From: Isoetes taiwanensis
Lineage: Eukaryota > Streptophyta > Lycopodiopsida > Isoetales > Isoetaceae
Reading direction: 5' to 3'
Assembly (NCBI GenBank): GCA_021234155.1
Contig: JAJEKV010000075.1
Span: 930,001 to 994,000 of the forward strand
DNA length: 64,000 nucleotides
Numbering within the stretch: the stretch's first letter is position 1; each line of letters starts with the position of its first letter. Positions 57,757 to 64,000 of the stretch are shown here, in pieces. Under the pieces are notes generated by a model. It was not told where the DNA came from. It did not search any database and worked only from the letters and a program-made list of their open reading frames with translations. The translations under genes were made by a program, and so were the position numbers.

Positions 57757-59297
57757 TTATAGCGCATCTTCTTCTATATGATCAAAGCTCTGAGCCGAAT
57801 AGAAGAGCCATGAATCTGATATTATTATTCCATACATATTCTCATCCTGCATTGCACTTACATCTTCACTTGTAAGATGCGAGTACGAGTAGTTTGATCT
57901 TATGCACAATTTAGCTCTACGTATTGGCTGCACAATGGTCAGACATGTTAGTCAAGCTGAAATATTTATTCCCTCTTATCATACCATGAACAGAATATTT
58001 AGTTTGGTCCTATAACAACAAGGGGCTTGCTCCAAAGACACCTCTATTAGCAAGCAGTTTGAAATTAATTGTGATGTATATGCACTGTCCTCTTCCCTTC
58101 TCCCTGTTCTTCAACTTGTGCTTTCTTGATGCATTCAAGAGGAAATGGTACTATTATTATTGCCTAGAGGAACGAGGATGCCTGTATCAATTATTGCTGC
58201 AAGCTAAAGCAGGCAGATAAACTAGGTACTCACTTTATGCATTATCATTGAAACCTAATGGACACATGAATCTTTTAGACTTTGTTTGGAGCAAGAGAAG
58301 AGCAAACCTTACCTGAGAACTATGAAGAACAATTGTATATGGATAATCCCGTTGTCGGTCCGTAGTAAATGCAAAGATGCCTTTACCAAGATGGTTAAAC
58401 ATATTCTTCTCAAGGAAACCCTGGCTGTCAAACCCGCTCCCCTTCAACTTATGAAAGGTGATACCTCCTAGAGAAGATAACATATGTTAGAAAGGCGATG
58501 AAAACCCACAAAAGAATTCTGAACTAGAAAACAAACTAAAGAATCTGTGGACTTACTAGCTATTCCCTGTCCAATCTTCCTACGCTCATCACCTCTATAT
58601 TATAACTTCTTTTTTCCTTTATTCGAAACAATAAGAACAGTGTTTATGAATACTATAAGTCCTTTATATTACTTTAAACAATGCTAGTTGCTGCAAAACT
58701 ATTGCGAAGGGACTTCGGACATACAGCAAAAATCTTACCGCCTGTACAGTGAATAATGGTCGATTCTGGAATTATGAGAGGAAGTAGTAGTGCGCCCACC
58801 TTGACCCTTGCAGTCCAAACATATACATTAGGTCCTGCTCTGTAATGCTTGATCTTGTACAGACCAGATGCATGAGTTATTTTGCAAAGCGTCATATCAA
58901 GCATGCTATAGTGCTCAACCCTCTGATAATTTCTATCCATGAGACCATCAAATCTCATGTACGACTGTGTACAGAGCGATTTCATATCGCAGTCGTAAAA
59001 ATCACTTTCTTCAGGGCTTGCATCACTTCCGCTACCAGGAGCATCCATATAAGTTTTTTCACCACCTATCAGAGAAGAAATATCAACATGAGTTATAGGT
59101 TTTGGTATGGTACCGATGTGCTCGGGCGCTTTCTTTTTCTCAGAAGCCTGGGCTTCAATCTTCCGCTGGGAATTGGAACTTTTATGATGCCTAAATCTGG
59201 GTGCAGCACGTTTTGCTAGCTTCCTTGGAATTGATGGCGTAGAAGAATCGGCATAGCTGGCCTTGCATTGGGCATCAACTATGGTCCTCGGCAGCAT
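57757..59297 (-). CDS. unrecognised three-exon plant gene, 294 aa
   Basis: Reverse-strand exons 59297-58739, 58467-58313 and 57927-57757 (TAA stop at 57759-57757) join in frame. The donors are GTAAGA and GTAAGG, and the acceptors TCTCTAG and TTGTGCAG; phases are 1 and 0. The N-terminal 60 residues are basic (RKLAKRAAPRFRHHK) and Ser-rich, suggesting a disordered or nuclear/organelle-targeted start. Residues about 85-105 are Asp/Ser/Glu-rich. Residues 120-245 look folded (GLYKIKHYRAGPNVYVWTAR, LLPLIIPESTIIHC, GKGIFAFTTDRQRDYPYTIV), and the C-terminus is acidic (FDHIEEDAL). I do not recognise the family. Three clean exons with consistent phase argue for a real gene; more exons upstream cannot be excluded. 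It is convergent with the acyl-activating enzyme gene, 819 bp apart. Confidence 0.6.
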
Positions 59298-59593
59298 TTT
59301 CGCAACAAAATGGAGCTTCTAAGATGTCCACGTGATCATCCACGTCAGCCACGTCTGCCTTCAGCTTTTCCTTCACGGTTCTTCGTCTCTCTTGTTGGAG
59401 TGTGTACTCCAAATATCTTGAAGCCAATTTGAGGGTTCAGTTGTGCTATTTCATGTAGCTCGAAGATTGAGCGTGAAAGCAAACTCAGACGCACTGGACA
59501 CCAGCTTATAGAATTCCTTGGATGAGAAATTTGATCCGGCCGCCCTTCAGTGACGCCCTTCACTCTCTTTTCCTCCTCCTTCATTCGTTGCTC
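59298..59593 (-). other. upstream flank of the three-exon gene
   Basis: It contains the ACGT cluster described separately. No TATA box that I would support. ORFs on either strand here look like chance. Confidence 0.4.
59329..59355 (-). promoter_or_regulatory. cluster of three ACGTGG motifs
   Basis: Read on the reverse strand, GACGTGGC, TGACGTGG and CACGTGG follow each other within 27 bases, 32-58 bases upstream of the ATG at 59297. These are G-box / ABRE-type ACGT cores bound by plant bZIP factors; TGACGTGG also equals the unfolded-protein-response element of bZIP60/XBP1-type factors. Being so close to the ATG they may lie around the transcription start. Confidence 0.45.
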
Positions 59594-60400
59594 TTTTTTT
59601 ATTGGGAAGTTACTGAAATGCCCTTGCGAAATGGGCAAATTACCAGAGTACCCTATCAAACCGGAAATTACCGAAATGCCCTTCGGGCAGGCAATGGCAG
59701 GCAACGGCAGAGAAACGATCAGAGAAACGGCCTGTGCATGATTGATTGCAATTGAATTTGGTGGTAAACATTTTCTGTTATGATCAACGAAAACACGCAC
59801 AACTAAAGTTCCTGATAGCCAAAGAAATCTCCATGTAGAATTAACAAGGAAAATGAGAAAATCTCTTACATGAAGTGCTGGATTTACATGAAAATGAGAA
59901 ACGCTGAAAATGAGAAACACTGGATTTACATGAAGTGCTTTTACATAAAGCTATGGTGGATCCCCGAAGATAGATATTAGAGTAGCAAAACCTTCAGTTC
60001 CATAGATTTGGAACAAGAAGAAACACATACAGGCTTTAGAACCAAGAGGCAACGAAATTCCCTTTAAGAATTGTTTCAGATTACATTACAGATTACATTA
60101 CAGATTACTCAGATTCAAATTCACAAAATGCATGCATGAATTGCCAAAATAGATCGATTCCTTGCTTCTCCTTACCTTACAAATCGGTGCTCTGTATAGG
60201 GAGGCTGGACGGGTTCATAAATCGCTGGACGTCTCCTCCAACAGCACCGCCAAATCCAGATTACCAAAATTTCCCTCTGTTTCTGTAATCGGCAATATTC
60301 GTTCTGCCCGAAGGGTATTTTGGGGATTTCGGAAATGATAGGGGTACTCTGGTAATTTGCCCATTTCGCAAGGGCATTTCAGTAACTTTCCCTTTTTTAT
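59594..60400. mobile_element. fold-back element with 'aaatgcccttgcg' arms
   Basis: The left arm (about 59594-59695: 'gggaagttactgaaatgccc...') and the right arm (about 60293-60400) are reverse complements over about 100 bp with few mismatches. The right-arm end reads 'gggcatttcagtaactttccc'. About 600 bp lies between the arms. It has no ORF of interest. The arm theme (acc(a/g)aaatgccc) is like that of the fold-back at 16.9-17.7 kb, so both may belong to one family. Confidence 0.75.
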
Positions 60401-63400
60401 TTTCCTTGCTGCTATATCTTTGGAAGACAAATGTCATTATTTTCTTGAAATGCCATCATTATAGCCTGCACTCAAAATGGACACATGAATCTGCTTCTAG
60501 GCCTGGGCTTTTCTGTAAATAGTTACTTTGGCGTCTCAATCTGGTATTCGCTGCTCTCCAACAAGCAGTCTCCTTGAGTTTGATGAATTTCAAACATATG
60601 TTGTATTTCAAAGTAATTTCTATTTTGAGGTACTAGTATTTGGACTTATTTCTCACGACGACATACTCCACAGATCCAAGGCGAAGAAGAGTGGTTTCAA
60701 ACAAAATTTTCCACGAGGTATTAGTCTATTGCTATCTCTTAAGAATGGTTCTTGAAATATATCTACGGTTTTGTTTTTAAAGATCAACAACCATACTCTG
60801 AAAAAGCCAAAAGGACATGCAAACAACACATTAGGTAGTAGGTTCTTAGCATCAGGCAATTATTTTCTATCTTCAAAAACATGTTCATTCATCAATATAA
60901 GTAGGACCAATTATTCTGCTACTTGTAAATGCATGCAACCTATCAGAATTATGCCAATATCTACCACTATGCCATTGCAACAATTGCAGAAATTTCACCA
61001 GAAAGTTTCTTCTTTTTGCAGGATTCACCAAATTTATGGTGGTTGGAATCCTGAAGAATGGAACAGAGTGTCTAAGCAAGGATCCATTTGATGTCAAGGA
61101 ATTTGATCCCTGCCACCTCATTGATGATGTAGGAAAGATTATGCATTTATTCTTGTTATGCTTGTTCCACTCTATGTTACGAGAGCAATTTCTGTGTTGC
61201 ATGGGACTTAGAGATCCCAATTTCAGTGAATGATTATGTTCAGATGATGTAGTTGCTCAATGGTTCAACATGCCCTCAAAAAGACAGAGTATGTTACATG
61301 ATTAAGATTCTAGTCCTTGTTTATATTAATAACCAGAAGGAGAAGCAAAAGCAAGGCATAGATTGCCGCGTAGGAAGTTTTTGTCAGCTTGAAACGAAGA
61401 GACTTCCAGGGATAAGTACTTTATGTCTCCATCTAGAACCCCAAAAAAGTTCGTATCTAGCACAAGGTAAAATGGCTATACTCTGCGGAAGAGAGCTAGT
61501 ATTGTTATAACTTGTTTCTGAGATGTGCATAAAAAATTCTGAACATTATAAACTCATGGAGAAGCAAGAGAAAGGCTAAAAGGGGTAATGGAGGTCTTTA
61601 GATGGGAAAATGAATATCATGCTTCTGTGTCAGGAGGTGTGTGGCATAAAGAATATACTATTTGAGCTATTATATCCATCGTTCAGTTTCTAATTTATTA
61701 CTTGTAGTAGGTATAATATTCCTCAAGCGGTTCCCTGATACCCAAGACCCTGTCTTTAGCCAGTAGTTGAATACTGGTGGCAGATAACGAGGTTCAGGAT
61801 AAAGGCATAGCGGAGCAGCTGGAAAAGGCTCCATGTTCAAAAGTTACAAAAGGGAGAGCCATCATATCTTGAGGTTAGTAACTGGCTCTGAGATGTAGTT
61901 TTCTGGCATTGGTACGTACTCTGGATTTAAGCAACAATGTACATGAATTGAGGTGCATAAATAAAGATTTGCAATGCAAACATCACCTTGTTCATGAATA
62001 GAAACAAGTGATGCATATTTGCTTGTTATATCAGCTGGCCACATGCATGACTATTTCTACAGAATGTTTTCTTGAGCTACTATGGACTAGGTGCATGGTA
62101 ACTGTGTGCATATGTCCTGAAAATGTGATCTGTAACTTAATTAGACGTTGGCTAACCTTGTTCCATGATGAATGAGTGTAAAATTCTATGGGAACATCCA
62201 ATAAGCGCAAATAGCACAGAGCCGCGTTCTCTTTCTCAAAAAAATATTAGTCTTAGAATTGGATGCCCACCAATTGCCAGTCAGTACTTGCTCGACTTGC
62301 CCACTAGTGTTGTAAACAGGAACAAGAACTAAAGAAAAAAAGCTTATGGATCTTCCTAATTGTCAAAGAAAGATAAGAAAATCACATGAAATGTTCAATA
62401 TGTATGGCGAGACAGTAATGTATGTAGCTCAGAAGATTGGTTGCTAAGTGTATAGATTATCTAGAAGTAACTTAGTCAATGGGGTTGCTAAAGATTCTTT
62501 TTATCCCCGGATAGACTTATTGGTTTCATCACAGCTTGCATGGCACTTGTCGATTCTGATGCAGTTACAATGCAAATATGGTAACAAAGATGAGCATGCC
62601 AAGGAAAAAGCTATGAGTAGATTGTTTTCTCAATATACAAGCAGACGAGGACATAGGCATTTATTGTGTATACTATAGATGGACATTCTGCAACACCTGA
62701 ACTACTTATTTGTGGCTTCTACATCTGTACTTATCTTGTTTCCATATTAATGGGACTGATTTTGAAATGTATACACACAACGTAGAACAAATGCCTGCCA
62801 TTATTTCGTATTTGTTAAAAATTTTGATAGATTAGTTTGAGTAGCAAGGCTTAATTTTTGGGCAAAGTGGGTTTGTTTTGCAATTGATGTGATAGACTAC
62901 ACTGGTGGAGAAAAATGTAGCAATGATACAAACACATTCAACACGTGGACCAAGTTAAGAAGCCAAAGCTTAAACGGGAACAATTCGTATTGGAAAATCA
63001 ATGTAGGATCAGTCTCAAAGAGTATATGACCAGAAATGTGCATGGATATTGGATGTAGGCATTATTCATGTCGTGTATCAACAAAAAGGTGTAGATAAGG
63101 CCATTGTACAAGTTTATAGATTTGCAATGGAATCTCAAAGAAAGCAACCTATAAGCAAGAGCGTACCGAAATAATATCTTCGACTCCAAAAAAATATTCT
63201 CTAAATGAAGTGAACAAAAGTAGGCATTTCAATCATGTCTTTTTCATGCGTATTCACCTCATAATACAATACTTATGCAATAAACTCACACAAATTGAAG
63301 TACCTATACCAACATTCCCCAACTAACCATATGCATCATCTCCAATTGAGTCTTTATAAGAGAAAATCCAAATGTCATGGTCACGTATTTGTGCTATCCA

Positions 63401-64000
63401 AACCTTACACGCATTATTCCCCTTTCCAATGCATTAAGGTACGACACAAATGTCTACATTTACTTGAAACATTGCCAGATACCATTTTCATCTTCATTTT
63501 AATGCAACATTTGGATTTCCAACATGATCATAAATTAGCATTCTTAGTTAGTCCAACCTCAAAGCTTTGCAAAGCACAAAAAACCCCACCGACATCTACA
63601 CATGAACATCACTATATACTACTACTAGAAGCCAACAAATGCGAACATCTAGACATTTCATCTTTTCCTCTATTGACTCTCTCCCACAACTTCCCACCCA
63701 ACCCCCTCCCAAGTCTGCTCTACTGCTAGTTTGTGTAGCCACTGTTTCTAAGAAAATATGTACGTACAAGTGGCAACAATATAAAACAACATAATAGATA
63801 AGAGATAACTTTTATACAATGGAATTTCAACAAATGGCATTTTAACTTCACACCAACGTTGTTTTTCATAGAAGCAACCTAAAGCACTTGAAAAGTATAA
63901 ATATTTACACGATAACAAACTGCAATGTTGCTTTTCACAGAAGCATCTCAAAGTTCACAACTTCACAGAAAGAAGGAGATCCACACCAACCAAGGGCAGC
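60401..64000. other. A+T-rich intergenic region, no supportable gene
   Basis: Only short ORFs without recognised domains are present. The longest, 144 codons at 63295-63729, has a low-complexity composition (His/Leu/Ser/Pro-rich) and no homology I can name. A weak direct repeat ('gttgtttttcatagaagcaacc' / 'gttgcttttcacagaagcat') lies at about 63859 and 63927. No promoter, RNA gene or transposon end is convincing. Confidence 0.45.

Noticed and set aside
59345-59920. 191-codon reverse ORF upstream of the three-exon gene
   Set aside because: Runs through the arm of the fold-back element, and its sequence is low in coding character.
63295-63729. 144-codon plus-strand ORF
   Set aside because: A+T-driven composition, no domain, no supporting neighbour.
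1-64000. CRISPR array or prokaryotic operon
   Set aside because: The regular repeats have units of 63 bp or about 2.3 kb without unique spacers, and the genes have introns; this is plant nuclear DNA.

Overview
This is nuclear DNA from a land plant. Two host genes have plant-type protein sequences: a Golgi N-glycan GlcNAc-transferase II (15.2-16.5 kb) and a 14-exon peroxisomal-type acyl-activating enzyme of the AAE17/AAE18 clade (51.7-56.9 kb). Introns follow plant rules, and most of the rest is retrotransposons, satellites and fold-back elements. I cannot name the species. The many degraded elements, long intergenic distances and a DUF7869-type mobile-element ORF point to a repeat-rich genome rather than a compact one. 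No bacterial operon, CRISPR array, rRNA gene or complete tRNA gene is visible.

Layout. 1-1.5 kb: degenerate tandem repeat sprinkled with CTCGACT/AGTCGAG hairpins. 3.4-5.85 kb: broken DUF7869-like mobile-element gene. 6.1-14.5 kb: two broken Ty3/gypsy chromovirus-like elements meeting tail to tail at about 10.13 kb; each carries an unexplained extra coding region upstream of gag. 15.2-16.5 kb: intact intronless GnTII gene. 16.9-17.7 kb: fold-back element. 18.1-18.4 kb: small element with terminal inverted repeats and an internal 147-bp duplication. 19-23.1 kb: pieces of LINEs, one nested in another, with an RRM/C-terminal-domain type ORF1. 23.4-51.7 kb: array of a complex unit of about 2.32 kb. 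It is interrupted at 26.5-41.6 kb by an LTR, a degenerate HAK/KUP potassium-transporter pseudogene, a nearly intact L1-type LINE and a 0.55-kb palindrome, and at 42.68-44.08 kb by a TIR element with a 5-bp target duplication. The last array unit ends 6 bp before the acyl-activating-enzyme start codon. 51.7-56.9 kb: the acyl-activating enzyme. 57.8-59.3 kb: a reverse-strand three-exon gene that I reconstruct but do not recognise (294 aa), convergent with it. 59.6-60.4 kb: a second fold-back element. 60.4-64 kb: no supportable gene.

The host genes do not form a pathway together; each is an independent eukaryotic transcription unit set among repeats. The items most worth following up are the array that supplies the whole upstream region of the acyl-activating enzyme gene, the GC-AG intron and non-canonical C-terminus of that gene, the unrecognised three-exon gene, and the extra upstream ORF in both chromovirus-like elements. 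I found no clear evidence of a wholly new biological system; these are candidates, not demonstrations.
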